Under the pieces are notes generated by a model. That model was not told the DNA's origin and searched no databases. It saw nothing but the letters and a program-made list of their open reading frames with translations. DNA of 64,000 nucleotides. Origin: Vibrio sp. AND4 (GTDB lineage Bacteria > Pseudomonadota > Gammaproteobacteria > Enterobacterales > Vibrionaceae). The position numbers and the translations under genes were made by a program. The DNA lies in assembly GCF_000171815.1 (NCBI RefSeq), contig NZ_ABGR01000001.1, forward strand, positions 372,001-436,000, given 5' to 3'. Positions 33,306 to 43,137 of this stretch are shown piece by piece. Position 1 is the first letter of the stretch; every line of letters begins with the position of its first letter.

Positions 33306-35072
33306 TTACTTACTGTGATTGGTATTAAACTGTAACGCCACTAAGCGCTGGTACAATTCACAGCTTTGCATCAACGATTGGTGGTTACCGATATCAATCA
33401 ACTCACCACCGTCTAACACAGCTATCTTATCCGCATGTTGGATGGTCGACAGTCGATGGGCAATGATCAGCGTCGTACGGTCTGTCATTAATGCCTCAAG
33501 CGCTTGTTGAACATGGTACTCACTCTCACTGTCCAGAGCGCTGGTGGCTTCATCAAGTAACAGAATTTTAGGATCTTTCAAAATGGCACGAGCGATGGCG
33601 ATGCGCTGTTTTTGTCCACCAGATAATCTCACGCCGCGCTCACCCAAAAAGCTGTAATAACCGTCCGGCAGCTTTTCGATAAACTCATGAGCATGTGCTT
33701 TCTTCGCTGCTTCAATGACCTGCTCGTCAGTAGCGTTTGGATTGCCGTAGCGGATGTTATGGAAAACATCGTGGCTAAACAGGGCGGGTTGTTGCGGTAC
33801 CAATGCCATTTGGTGGCGAAGATCGTTTGGGTTGAACCGTCGAATATCTTCACCACCGAATAAAACTAGCCCCTGCTGAGGGTCATAAAAGCGCTGCAGT
33901 AGTTCGAACAATGTCGTTTTTCCTGCTCCAGATGGGCCAACCATCGCCAGTACTTTGCCTTGTTCTGCCGTTAGGTTTAACCCTTTGATAGCGGGTTGGT
34001 CTGGGCGAGAAGGGTAGTTGAAGTTGACCGATTCAAACTTTATTTCTGCTGGCATGGCATCGGTAATAGGCAAGTGATTTATTGGCGTGTTGATATCACT
34101 TTCTACTTGCAGAATCTCAATCAATCTCTCTGTCGCACCTGCGGCTCTTTGCAACTCGCCCATGACTTCTGAAATCGTCGCTGTCGATGATGCAACCATA
34201 ATGGCATAGAACACGAATGCCGCTAGATCGCCGCCTGACATCTTACCTTGAATAACGTCGCTGCCGCCCACCCATAGCATGCCGGCAATAGCACTGAATA
34301 CAATCACAATCACACCTGAGATCAGAATTGCGCGTTGTTTTACTCGCTGCCTGCCAACTTCGTAGGCTTTTTCTACCTCGACCGCAAACGCTGCCCGCTC
34401 ATGTTGCTCTGAGCTAAAGCTTTGTACGGTTTTGATATGCTCGATGGCTTCTCCGGCATAGCTGCCCACATCGGCCATTGTGTCCTGACTTTTGCGAGAA
34501 AGCGTACGTACACGTCTTCCATAAATTAGAATCGGAACTAAAACAAGCGGCACGGAGGCAAGCACAATTAAGGTAAGTTTAAAATTAGTCGCAAACAGCA
34601 TGATGATGGCACCAACACACATGATTGCGCTGCGCATTGCCATTGAAAATGACGACCCGATGATGCTTTGCAACAAGGTGGTGTCGGTAGTGATCCGCGA
34701 CATAATATCGCCACTGCTGTTGGTCTCAAAATAACTTGGGTGCAGTGATATCACATGGTTAAACACCGCAAGGCGAATGTCTGCACTGACCCGCTCGCCT
34801 ACTGAGGAAACCAGATAAAAGCGGAAAAACGTGCCCGCTGCAATACACAATGTCACGCCAATAATGAACTGAATTGCATTGTTGAGTTCTTGCTGTGACT
34901 GCTGGGCGAAGCCTTGGTCTATCAATATTCGTACACCGTAACCCACGGATAATGTCAGACTTGCCGTCGCGAAAAGGGCGAACAAGGCCGCAGCTACTCG
35001 CCATTTATGAGGCGCAATGAAGGTGTTGAGTTTAAGAAGAATACTGAGGTTTTTATTGTTTTTTCTGCTCAT
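33306..35072 (-). CDS. MsbA-type ABC exporter (fused permease-ATPase)
   Basis: A 588-residue homodimeric exporter. Six membrane segments (about 25-300) precede a nucleotide-binding domain with Walker A GPSGAGKTT, signature LSGGQKQR, Walker B ILLLDEATSALD and H-loop IAHRLST. It belongs to the MsbA-related half-transporters that move lipids or drugs out of the cytosol; the substrate is not predictable. The ATG at 35072 is preferred over a TTG at 35102, although neither has a strong Shine-Dalgarno. It lies downstream of, and in the same direction as, the LytTR two-component genes, with 102 bases between, so read-through is possible. Confidence 0.9.
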   Translation of the reverse strand: MSRKNNKNLSILLKLNTFIAPHKWRVAAALFALFATASLTLSVGYGVRILIDQGFAQQSQQELNNAIQFIIGVTLCIAAGTFFRFYLVSSVGERVSADIRLAVFNHVISLHPSYFETNSSGDIMSRITTDTTLLQSIIGSSFSMAMRSAIMCVGAIIMLFATNFKLTLIVLASVPLVLVPILIYGRRVRTLSRKSQDTMADVGSYAGEAIEHIKTVQSFSSEQHERAAFAVEVEKAYEVGRQRVKQRAILISGVIVIVFSAIAGMLWVGGSDVIQGKMSGGDLAAFVFYAIMVASSTATISEVMGELQRAAGATERLIEILQVESDINTPINHLPITDAMPAEIKFESVNFNYPSRPDQPAIKGLNLTAEQGKVLAMVGPSGAGKTTLFELLQRFYDPQQGLVLFGGEDIRRFNPNDLRHQMALVPQQPALFSHDVFHNIRYGNPNATDEQVIEAAKKAHAHEFIEKLPDGYYSFLGERGVRLSGGQKQRIAIARAILKDPKILLLDEATSALDSESEYHVQQALEALMTDRTTLIIAHRLSTIQHADKIAVLDGGELIDIGNHQSLMQSCELYQRLVALQFNTNHSK

Positions 35073-35174
35073 GAATGGCTCACAACGCGTTCTAGGTAAC
35101 AAGCATAGTAAGCGACTTTGAAGGGGGAGACCAGCGGGTGAGTTTCCTGTGTTGAGGAACCTGTTTTGGGTAAG

Positions 35175-35897
35175 CTAATTCAAATATTCAAGGAGCAAAG
35201 CTAATTTAGAGCGAGCAATAGGGATGGTTTTGTCTACACCCATCAAATAAACAAAAGTATTTCTGGCTTCTCTATGGACACGCATTAAAAGCTGCAAATT
35301 AATAATATAGCTGCGGTGAACCCTCACAAATTGAGTGGAATCCAATGCCGCTTCAAAGTTGGTCATAGTATCTTGAGTTACCACGGTTTGAATCTGGAAC
35401 TTTTCCTGAGCTAACTCGGTAAGATTTATCTGTTGATAACGCCCAATATTCTCGACATAGCTTATATCTTGAGACGTAAGACGATAGGTCGTTTTTCCAT
35501 CATAAATTGTGATGCCCTCAATCCTTTTGGTAGCGGCTCTAGGTGGAAGTTGTTTAATTTTCTTAAGGCAACGCTCTAGTCTGGTCTCCCGTACTGGCTT
35601 CAATAGGTAGTCGACAACTTTAGTTTCAAATGAAGTTAAAGCGTGTTGCGGGTAGGCCGTTACATAAACCAAATGATAGGGGATATGTTCGGTTTTTTTA
35701 GCAACCTCAAACCCGTCTAGTTCTGGCATTTCTATGTCCAAAAATACGATATCTGGCCGCTTTTGAAAGATTGCTTCTATGCCTCGGTGTGGGTCGTGAT
35801 AACAGCCAACTACTTCGATTTCTTCAAAAGCTATTAATCCCCGCTTTAAAGCTTGAGTCGCGGCAGGCTCGTCATCAATCAACAACACTCGGAACAC
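35175..35897 (-). CDS. LytTR-family response regulator
   Basis: A 240-residue regulator with an N-terminal receiver (VLLIDDEPAA; phospho-acceptor Asp54 in VFLDIEMPELDG; Lys100 in YLLKPV) and a C-terminal LytTR DNA-binding domain (DISYVENIGRYQQI, then FVRVHRSYIINL). The LytTR fold binds direct repeats through loops. It overlaps the kinase gene by 23 bases. The divergent Ig-like lipoprotein gene beyond the kinase is a plausible target. Confidence 0.92.
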   Translation of the reverse strand: MFRVLLIDDEPAATQALKRGLIAFEEIEVVGCYHDPHRGIEAIFQKRPDIVFLDIEMPELDGFEVAKKTEHIPYHLVYVTAYPQHALTSFETKVVDYLLKPVRETRLERCLKKIKQLPPRAATKRIEGITIYDGKTTYRLTSQDISYVENIGRYQQINLTELAQEKFQIQTVVTQDTMTNFEAALDSTQFVRVHRSYIINLQLLMRVHREARNTFVYLMGVDKTIPIARSKLALLLEYLN

Positions 35898-37002
35898 TCG
35901 GCTCTCCTATAAAATCATGGCGAATAGTAACTAATGCACAAGTGACTTGATTGTCAAAGTTTATCGATAAAGTGGCATCGAGGTATTCTAACCTCAATGT
36001 CTCGCTGATATTGCGATGACCGCTGCCTATCTTATATTCAGGAATGGTATTTCCTGGCCAATTATTGCTCACAAGAATAGACAGTTCGTTACCGATATAA
36101 CGGGTTTTTATTTCAAGGGTAATTCGTTTCGTAGTCTTTCTCAGAGCATGCTTTATGACGTTCTCCACCAGAGGTAAAATTAGCATGGGAGGAATGCAAA
36201 GCCCTTGACTAGTCGAATCAATAAGCATTTTAACATCCAATCGCTCGGTAAAGCGCGCCTTTTGAATCGCCAAGTAGTGTTCAATCAATACGATTTCATC
36301 ACTGAGTAAGATCCGTCGTTTATCTGAAATGGCAATGGTGCCCCGGAGTAAATCACTAAGCTCAAAGATGAGTTTTTGAGCAAGTTCCGGACGTTCGGGA
36401 ATTTCACTATGGAGTAGGTTTAGCGTATTGAATAGGAAATGCGGATTTGTCTGGATACGTAATAACGAAATCTCGGACTGTTTTAATGACATCTCCAGTT
36501 CTAAAGCTCTTTGATTTAGTTGCCAACTGTGGATGACCACTGTGTAAATCGTCACTTGAAGTAACATATTTAAATAGGTGAGAAGCTTGAGGCGAAACAA
36601 CTGGAAAACGGTGATACTGTCGAATGTCGCTGGTGCTGTGAACCCGATATCGGAAATGGCAAAGGCAAGTGAAATCAGGGCTAAGTTGATAACAATTTGA
36701 TAAAACAGCCGGAGGCTAATAGCAGCCTCACAGTTTGCCTCGAAGATTCGACGAAATAGCCAAAATAAGGCACATTTTAAAAATACAGCCGTCATTACAT
36801 TAGAAATGAGGGTGGCGGATAGAGGGATGTACAGCGTTAACATTATGTAATAGAGCGCTGAACATACGATGAAGGCGTTGACCAATGGCCATGCGATTAA
36901 CAAGAGTAGATCCTGTCGCGAAAGGGGCAGGTTTGATAAAAGTAATGTCAAAATAGTCGCTCTATGATTTAAGTGTATCGTAGTATATGTGAGCTTCATC
37001 AT
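35875..37002 (-). CDS. LytS-type sensor histidine kinase
   Basis: A 375-residue membrane kinase. Four or five hydrophobic segments fill the first 170 residues and leave little periplasmic domain, so it probably senses membrane state or a hydrophobic ligand. A short coiled coil leads to the His_kinase motif RIQTNPHFLFNTLNLLHSEI, where the His before FLFN is the phospho-acceptor, then a GHKL ATPase with PLVENVIKHAL. The first two codons are both ATG (37002 and 36999). The gene overlaps the LytTR regulator and diverges from the large lipoprotein gene. Confidence 0.9.
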   Translation of the reverse strand: MMKLTYTTIHLNHRATILTLLLSNLPLSRQDLLLLIAWPLVNAFIVCSALYYIMLTLYIPLSATLISNVMTAVFLKCALFWLFRRIFEANCEAAISLRLFYQIVINLALISLAFAISDIGFTAPATFDSITVFQLFRLKLLTYLNMLLQVTIYTVVIHSWQLNQRALELEMSLKQSEISLLRIQTNPHFLFNTLNLLHSEIPERPELAQKLIFELSDLLRGTIAISDKRRILLSDEIVLIEHYLAIQKARFTERLDVKMLIDSTSQGLCIPPMLILPLVENVIKHALRKTTKRITLEIKTRYIGNELSILVSNNWPGNTIPEYKIGSGHRNISETLRLEYLDATLSINFDNQVTCALVTIRHDFIGEPSVPSVVD

Positions 37003-37152
37003 TCTATTGACCCAATCATAACCAAAATGGGACCAAACCTACGATCTACGATCTTGGTGCCTATTGAATTCATTACACTGCGCGTTAGTGCACTAAGTTG
37101 CCGCTTAGGCACAAATGAATGTTAATGAATTTTGGGGATTTAAGGATCAAGT

Positions 37153-40100
37153 ATGAATAGGATGATGTCGATATGGCGCTCTGCCATGTCGTGTATATTA
37201 ACTTTGTTTACCATCATTGGTTGTAGCGATAGTTCAGGTGGGAGAGATGCTCCTGAGGTGGTGTCAATTACACTCGAAGTAACCAGTGAAGTGTCGGTGC
37301 CTGTTGGTTTGAATGGGCGTGTGATAGCAACTGCGACGTATAATGATGACTCTGTAAAAAACGTTTCTTCTGAGGTGAATTGGGTTCTAGACAATGAGAA
37401 CTTTACCGAAAATGGCCTAACGAATGACAACGAACAACGTTTTAAAGCAAATCCGGGAAGTATGGGAACTGAAACGCAGATCAAAGCGGTGATGGGAACG
37501 GTTGAGAGTGATGTCGTCACTGTCATGGTATCTGAAGCGACCGTGATGGCGCTAAAGGTCACCCCGCCGCAAGCGACGATACCCGCAGGGTTGAGTCAGA
37601 AGTTTTATGCGAGCGCAGTGTTGTCGGATAATCGAGTATTAGACGTCACCTCGGAAGAAGCGGTGTCATGGATGATGGGCGAACAAACTATCGAGCAGGG
37701 TTTAGTTACGCCGAGCCATGAACTTGTTGGTCAGACGCTGCCAATCTCAGTATCGGTAAATGTAGAAGGGCAGACGTTTAGTGACGAAGCAGCATTGAAC
37801 GTTTCAGATTTGACCGTGACTCGTGTTGAGGTTCAACCGGCGGATGGGGCTATCTGGAACACCGACCTTGCGATTGGATCAAACCGTGAGGTAGTGGCCA
37901 TTGCTACCATGTCAAATGACACAACTCAACTGATCGACAACCGAGATATAATTTGGTCTCCGACAGCCGATTCAGGCCACGTGAAGGTTGAGGAAGTGGA
38001 CAACCGCGCCTTCGTCAAAGGACGTATGGAAGGGATAGGTGAAGTAACAGCCACCTTGAAGAACACGAATACGGTTGGTGCATTTTTATTTAACATTTTT
38101 GAACAGTTAGAGCCGAAGGCGGGCATTGTTGGAACTGAGGAAACCTTGCGAAAAGGGGCGTCCATGCAACTTAAGTTTGTGTCACAAGGCAGCGATGGCA
38201 GCATTGTCGACCAAACAGAGGGTGCAACGTGGATATTAGACAACACGACTTATGCCCACATGGAAGGCAACGTTCTTGTTGCAACGCCCCAAAGCGGTTT
38301 CGACCCAAATCTTGATTACTCAAACGCGGGCACGGTTACCGTAACGACGACAAATGGCGGTACGTACGAGGTTGAGTTGTTGGATGCGACGGCGACCATG
38401 CTGTCAATTTCACCATCAAAAGATACGACAGTTGATTTTGGCAACAATCTACAGATGGAAGCTTTTTTGACGTACTCGGATGGCTTTCAAGAAAACGTGA
38501 CCGAGAGCCCGAGTATGAAATGGGAGATCAGTGATGGAGCTTCTGCCTCTTTCTCCAAGAAGAAACCTGGGTTATTAGAGACGGTTGAAGCAGAAACAAT
38601 GACTGTCGGTGGTGTGTTTGATGGTCTCAATATGGCACCGAATATTAAAGTGACGGTGAACAGCAAGGTGCCTACATCGCTTTCGTTGTCTCCAGCATCA
38701 GGCTACAGTGCCGGGCTACCACAGCAGTTGACAGTGACTATGGTGTATGACGATGGGACCTCGGAGAGACTGGCATTTAATGATGAGCACTTATCGGTGG
38801 TGGTGACTGATTGGGATGGCGAAGAATCAAAGAAACCGACAGTCACGTCTGATGGTGTCTTTTATGCCTCAGAGCCAGGCCGCGTAACGGTGACCGCAAC
38901 CAAGACATTTGACAGTGGACTTGTTCCTCTCATCACCACCGAAGAGTTTGATGTGGCGCCAGTTAAGTTGATTTCATCGCTGGCCCTTTCCCCTAAGGTC
39001 GCAGAAGTGGCGGCAGGACAAAAACAAACGTTTGAAGTGTATAGTGTTGATGTTGATGGCAAAGTGACACCACTTCTTCCTAGTCAGGTGACATTTATGT
39101 TAGATGCAAGTGTTACGGGGTCAACGCTCGATGTTTCAACAGGAACAGTAACAGCAGGTTCGAGCGCAGGTGACGTCATGTTAACGGCAATGATGAAAAA
39201 CGTGCCTCTTGACGATACAGTCGATGGTCAAGTGCCGATTGGGAGCGCAAGCATCATCGTTGTAGAGAAAGCGTTGCAGTCACTTGAAGTCCAATTACCA
39301 GAGAACTTAACACTCATACCGGGTCAAAAAGTAGCATTAAGTACGCTAGGTCGTTACAACGATGACAGTGCTGCGGTGTTGAGTAATGATACGGTGGAAT
39401 GGACTTTAACCACTGGAAGTGATGCCGCCTTGCGTCTTATTGACACAGACTATGATGGCCATGTTGACACCTTAGAGGCTGTGACATCAGGCTCAGGCAG
39501 TGTGCGAGCGAGCTATAAAGACACGCCATCCATTGATGATAAATCGGCGGTTGTGACGGTCAATAACGCGTCCATTAATGGCGTGGTTATCAGTCCAGAT
39601 ATTGAGACATTGGCAGTTGGTTTTAGCCAAAAGTTTGAGGCATTCGCGGTTGTTGATACGGGGGACGGCATGAAGCTGTCTGAAGACCAAGTATCATGGA
39701 CTGTCACGCCTGAAGCTGCGGCTCAAGGTATTGACAACGGTGATGGTACTTACACAGTGCAAAGTCTGGAAGAAGGAAGAGGGGTAACTGTAACGGCGAG
39801 CCTAGTGACAGAGGCTTTTCCAAATGTTAACAATATTGAGTCCCCCGCAGTAGAGATGTTTACGACGGTGGCTGCGGATATCACAAGCTTGCTAATAACC
39901 CCTATGGATGGCAGCACCGTTGCGGTTGGTGTGCCTTACGAACTGAAAGCAGCAGCGGTGCAAAATAATGGTGAGGTGTTTGATGCGACCGATAAAGTGA
40001 CATGGGAATCGGATGACTCGACTGTTTTAATTGATGAAAGTAATAAAACAGTGACGTTCTTTGAGGCCAGCAATGCCACTGTCACGCTCACCGCAACACC

Positions 40101-41037
40101 AAATGATGCAAGTTTGTCTAACTATGTTACTCCTGCGACTTCTATGCTGACCGTATTAAAGCCTGAAGTGCTGGGGATTGTTGTGACGCCGCCCTTAGTG
40201 ACGCTCGCGGAAGAACAGGAAGTCCAACTTATGGCGTATGAGTATTACTCTTACGGTAAAGAGCCTTTGGATGTAACGAACTCCGTTGACTGGTCGGTTG
40301 AAGATGTCGGTGACGGTGAATTGTCGGTGAAAGTGATTGGTGGCCTAGTATCGAGTTCAACTCATGGCGGAACGGTCAGTATCACTGCCGATAAAGCAGG
40401 AAAGGTAGGTTCTAGTTCAGTGTTTATTTTAGAGGCTTGTGGTTCTCAAGAGACGGATTCGAAAAATATTGACGATACCGACAAAAGTAACGCGAAAGAA
40501 GCATGTTTAAAGGTCGCTACGGATTCATCAGGGAAGTGGTTTACGAGTAGCCCATCTGAAGCTGTAATGGAAGCAATGGGTTATGAAAAAGATTCTTCTG
40601 AGACAAACAGTGGAGATACTTATTCGCGTCTTAGAGAGGAAACGGGTGAACTTGGCCCTCTCGGTGGTGAATTTGCTGAATTTAGGCAGGATGGCAATGG
40701 TGTCGTGAAACCAGGGGAAGGCAATAATCATAATGCTGGTATTAATGGCCAATTTGACCGTTGGTGTCAAAAATTAAGAATCTCGAATTTTGCGGGCAGA
40801 ACAGATTGGCGTCGTCCAGAAAGGGATGAACTAGTGGCTTTGCGACAGAAATATGCTGGTTTCACAAACGGCCTTTGGGACGCGCGTGGTTGGCCCAGCT
40901 TCGATCAGTATTTGTCATCAACTGTGGATGAAGAAAACGAGTCTAACTATATAGTTGTGGACCTTAAGATTGGAAGTACCCACAGCAAGGCACCTAGCGG
41001 TAAGTTTTATGGTTCCTGTGTCTCGAATCCTCAGTGA
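37153..41037 (+). CDS. Large lipoprotein with tandem bacterial Ig-like (Big_2) domains
   Basis: A 1294-residue surface or periplasmic protein. A lipoprotein signal ends in the lipobox TIIGC (Cys near residue 25). About ten to eleven Ig-like repeats of roughly 100 residues follow, each beginning with patterns such as LKVTPPQATIPAGLSQ, LSISPSKDTTVDFG or VVISPDIETLAVGFSQ and containing W-x-V/L and G-x-V/T strands typical of Big_2. From about residue 1100 a distinct Cys-containing C-terminal domain appears (DRWCQKLRISNFAGRTDWRR), similar in style to DUF1566/Lcl-type domains. It may be an adhesin. AAGGA precedes the ATG; the gene diverges from the LytS/LytT pair. Confidence 0.85.
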   Translation: MNRMMSIWRSAMSCILTLFTIIGCSDSSGGRDAPEVVSITLEVTSEVSVPVGLNGRVIATATYNDDSVKNVSSEVNWVLDNENFTENGLTNDNEQRFKANPGSMGTETQIKAVMGTVESDVVTVMVSEATVMALKVTPPQATIPAGLSQKFYASAVLSDNRVLDVTSEEAVSWMMGEQTIEQGLVTPSHELVGQTLPISVSVNVEGQTFSDEAALNVSDLTVTRVEVQPADGAIWNTDLAIGSNREVVAIATMSNDTTQLIDNRDIIWSPTADSGHVKVEEVDNRAFVKGRMEGIGEVTATLKNTNTVGAFLFNIFEQLEPKAGIVGTEETLRKGASMQLKFVSQGSDGSIVDQTEGATWILDNTTYAHMEGNVLVATPQSGFDPNLDYSNAGTVTVTTTNGGTYEVELLDATATMLSISPSKDTTVDFGNNLQMEAFLTYSDGFQENVTESPSMKWEISDGASASFSKKKPGLLETVEAETMTVGGVFDGLNMAPNIKVTVNSKVPTSLSLSPASGYSAGLPQQLTVTMVYDDGTSERLAFNDEHLSVVVTDWDGEESKKPTVTSDGVFYASEPGRVTVTATKTFDSGLVPLITTEEFDVAPVKLISSLALSPKVAEVAAGQKQTFEVYSVDVDGKVTPLLPSQVTFMLDASVTGSTLDVSTGTVTAGSSAGDVMLTAMMKNVPLDDTVDGQVPIGSASIIVVEKALQSLEVQLPENLTLIPGQKVALSTLGRYNDDSAAVLSNDTVEWTLTTGSDAALRLIDTDYDGHVDTLEAVTSGSGSVRASYKDTPSIDDKSAVVTVNNASINGVVISPDIETLAVGFSQKFEAFAVVDTGDGMKLSEDQVSWTVTPEAAAQGIDNGDGTYTVQSLEEGRGVTVTASLVTEAFPNVNNIESPAVEMFTTVAADITSLLITPMDGSTVAVGVPYELKAAAVQNNGEVFDATDKVTWESDDSTVLIDESNKTVTFFEASNATVTLTATPNDASLSNYVTPATSMLTVLKPEVLGIVVTPPLVTLAEEQEVQLMAYEYYSYGKEPLDVTNSVDWSVEDVGDGELSVKVIGGLVSSSTHGGTVSITADKAGKVGSSSVFILEACGSQETDSKNIDDTDKSNAKEACLKVATDSSGKWFTSSPSEAVMEAMGYEKDSSETNSGDTYSRLREETGELGPLGGEFAEFRQDGNGVVKPGEGNNHNAGINGQFDRWCQKLRISNFAGRTDWRRPERDELVALRQKYAGFTNGLWDARGWPSFDQYLSSTVDEENESNYIVVDLKIGSTHSKAPSGKFYGSCVSNPQ

Positions 41038-41151
41038 ATAATGCTTAAAATTTAGCATTATAATGAAGGTGTTTGGTGGTTTGATTGGCATAAAATAACC
41101 ATTAAACCAACAGACCAAATTAAAACCTTAATCAAAGACTTATTAGAGTCT

Positions 41152-41183
41152 AAAGCCCAGCATGATAAACAATGCTGGGCTTT
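41152..41183 (+). terminator. Intrinsic terminator after the Ig-like lipoprotein gene
   Basis: AAAGCCCAGCAT pairs with ATGCTGGGCTTT around an 8-base loop, followed by TTTTATC. It also lies just beyond the stop of the convergent small minus-strand gene at 41199. Confidence 0.9.
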
Positions 41184-41198
41184 TATCTGTTTTTAACG

Positions 41199-41375
41199 TT
41201 AATCTTGTGACGTGTTCAGGGTTTTGATTTGCTCGAAGATTTCTTCTGCCTCTGCGGTTAACAATGAGTACGTTTTAATGTCGCCACGACGCTGGGCATG
41301 CATAGCTTGCTCACACAGCATTGAGTGACGCTTTTTGAGTTTTTTCACCGAATTGTTTTTAAAAAAAGAAAACAT
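41199..41375 (-). CDS. DUF6435-like 58-residue protein
   Basis: This short gene encodes MFSFFKNNSVKKLKKRHSM, then a helical region with QAMHAQRRGDIKTYSLLTAE and an acidic end, finishing in NTSQD. The N-terminal MFSFF motif, the basic patch and the A-Q-R-x-G-D-I-x-x-Y-S-x-L-x-A-E-A-E core match the DUF6435 small proteins common in Vibrio. AAGGAAAG lies ahead of the ATG. Function unknown; it is short enough to be missed by ORF length cut-offs. Confidence 0.85.
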   Translation of the reverse strand: MFSFFKNNSVKKLKKRHSMLCEQAMHAQRRGDIKTYSLLTAEAEEIFEQIKTLNTSQD

Positions 41376-41532
41376 CAAACTTTCCTTAAGTTATGACCTC
41401 TCTTTACTACGCGCTAGCGTTGATCTTAGTTCATGCCTGTAGTCGTTCGTATCGGTAAATATTTCTGAGTGACGGCGCTAAAATTGGTATAAATTCTCGC
41501 TTTTTAAGGTGTTTCTGACCGTTGGTTTATCG

Positions 41533-41563
41533 GACTTTGGATTAAAAAAACTTATCCAAAGTC
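41533..41563. repeat. Perfect inverted repeat in the leader of the DUF819 gene
   Basis: GACTTTGGAT and ATCCAAAGTC form a ten-base stem with an 11-base A-rich loop, about 250 bases before the permease start. It may be a remnant terminator or part of a structured leader. Confidence 0.5.
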
Positions 41564-41816
41564 AAAGCGGAAATGTTTGACCATGAGGGGGTGCTTGTCA
41601 TCTTATAAAACCTAATGCGTAACTTGGTGCCAACATGTCATTTTTTTGAGTTACACAAAGATGTTGTTATCTCAAAGAGCTAAAAGGAGGAAAAGCGATT
41701 GTTGTGATGTTGCAGGGATATTTCAAAGTGTTTTCTCTGTTACATATTGTAACATTATTGCGTTGTCTGTATGGTTCTTCTCCTTACAAAGTAGACAATT
41801 TAAAGGAATAACTATA

Positions 41817-43043
41817 ATGATTTCTAATGATGCAGTAATCATGGGCATGTTAGCCCTGATACTCGGCGGTATCTTCATTACAGAAAGCAGCCAAAACAGC
41901 GCACTAAAAAAATTCTATTCGATCATTCCTGGTCTGTTACTTTGCTACTTCGTTCCTTCACTGTTGAACAGCTTCGGTATCATTGATGCGTCAAATTCTA
42001 AGCTGTATTTCGTCGCAAGCCGTTACTTGCTCCCAAGTGCATTGGTACTTTTGATTATTTCTGCGGACCTGCGCAAAATCATTGGTCTTGGTCCGAAAGC
42101 GGTCATTATGTTCCTAACTGGGACGGCAGGTATCATCATTGGTGGTCCATTGGCGATTCTTATTATCGATCAAGTCTCTCCAGATCTCGTGTCTGGTGAC
42201 GTTTGGCGTGGCCTGACGACAGTAGCGGGATCTTGGATTGGCGGAGGTGCAAACCAAGCGGCAATGAAAGAAGTGTTTGAAGTGAATGATCAACTGTTCT
42301 CCGCCATGATTACAGTAGATGTTATCTGTGCAAACGTTTGGATGGCGGTCCTACTTATTATGGTTGGTCGTCAAAAGAAAGTCGACGCATGGCTTAAAGC
42401 AGATACGTCAGCCATCGAAGAGCTAAAAGAAACCGTTTCTAAGTATCAAGAAGAAAATGACCGCCCGACGACGACAACGGATTTGATTAAGATCACCTCG
42501 ATCGCATTTGGTTTAACCGGCTTGGCTCATTACTTTAGTGATATCATTGCGCCTTGGATTTCAACCAACGCACCAGGACTGGCGAAATACAGCTTAACTT
42601 CTGGCTTCTTTTGGTTGATCGTATTGGTCACGACTTTTGCACTTATTGCTTCTTGTTTTAAATCAACACGCAGCCTCGAACATGGCGGTGCATCTAAAAT
42701 CGGTTCAACCTTCATCTACATCCTTGTCGCTACCATTGGTATGCAAATGGACGTGACCGCGATCTTCGATAATCCGGGTTACTTTTTCATCGGCATTGTT
42801 TGGTTAACGATTCATGCCGTTCTCATGATTACTGTCGCGAAAATCATTCGAGCGCCATTGTTCTTTATGGCGGTCGGTAGTCAAGCCAACGTTGGCGGTG
42901 CTGCTTCTGCTCCGGTTGTTGCAGCGGCATTCCATCCAGCATTGGCGCCAGTAGGGATTTTAATGGCAGTGTTAGGTTATGCGCTTGGTACATACGGTGC
43001 CTATATCAGCGGTCTGTTGATGCAGCTGGCGGCGGGCCAATAA
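41817..43043 (+). CDS. DUF819 family membrane protein (YjcL-like permease)
   Basis: A 408-residue inner-membrane protein with about eleven hydrophobic segments. LTTVAGSWIGGGANQAAMKE and GSQANVGGAASAPVVAAAF are the two repeated motifs of DUF819, which suggest an inverted-repeat transporter fold. Function and substrate are unknown. AAAGGA lies nine bases before the ATG at 41817; the frame runs open upstream to 41646 but those codons are not family-like. About 80 bases of the 3' end are duplicated further downstream in decayed form (44285-44367). Confidence 0.85.
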   Translation: MISNDAVIMGMLALILGGIFITESSQNSALKKFYSIIPGLLLCYFVPSLLNSFGIIDASNSKLYFVASRYLLPSALVLLIISADLRKIIGLGPKAVIMFLTGTAGIIIGGPLAILIIDQVSPDLVSGDVWRGLTTVAGSWIGGGANQAAMKEVFEVNDQLFSAMITVDVICANVWMAVLLIMVGRQKKVDAWLKADTSAIEELKETVSKYQEENDRPTTTTDLIKITSIAFGLTGLAHYFSDIIAPWISTNAPGLAKYSLTSGFFWLIVLVTTFALIASCFKSTRSLEHGGASKIGSTFIYILVATIGMQMDVTAIFDNPGYFFIGIVWLTIHAVLMITVAKIIRAPLFFMAVGSQANVGGAASAPVVAAAFHPALAPVGILMAVLGYALGTYGAYISGLLMQLAAGQ

Positions 43044-43074
43044 TTTCTTAGAACTTGCAAAAAATAAATGAAAA

Positions 43075-43108
43075 AAAGTCCGATATGGTTTTGACCGTAT
43101 CGGACTTT
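43075..43108. terminator. Bidirectional terminator, duplication unit 1
   Basis: AAAGTCCGATATGGT pairs with ACCGTATCGGACTTT (one mismatch) around TTTG. It closes the plus-strand DUF819 gene and the minus-strand YD-repeat-like gene. Confidence 0.9.
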
Positions 43109-43137
43109 ATTGTATTCGCTTTAATAGCGGTGAAACG

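Noticed and set aside
33629-33856. Frame antisense or shifted within the ABC exporter gene
   Set aside because: It overlaps the ATPase domain, whose Walker and signature motifs prove the real frame.
37140-37562. 140-residue minus-strand frame over the start of the Ig-like lipoprotein gene
   Set aside because: Thr/Ser/Val-rich shadow of the repeat-coding strand; no ribosome binding site.
41646-41816. N-terminal extension of the DUF819 protein
   Set aside because: Basic, Cys-rich sequence unlike the family; a good ribosome binding site precedes ATG 41817.
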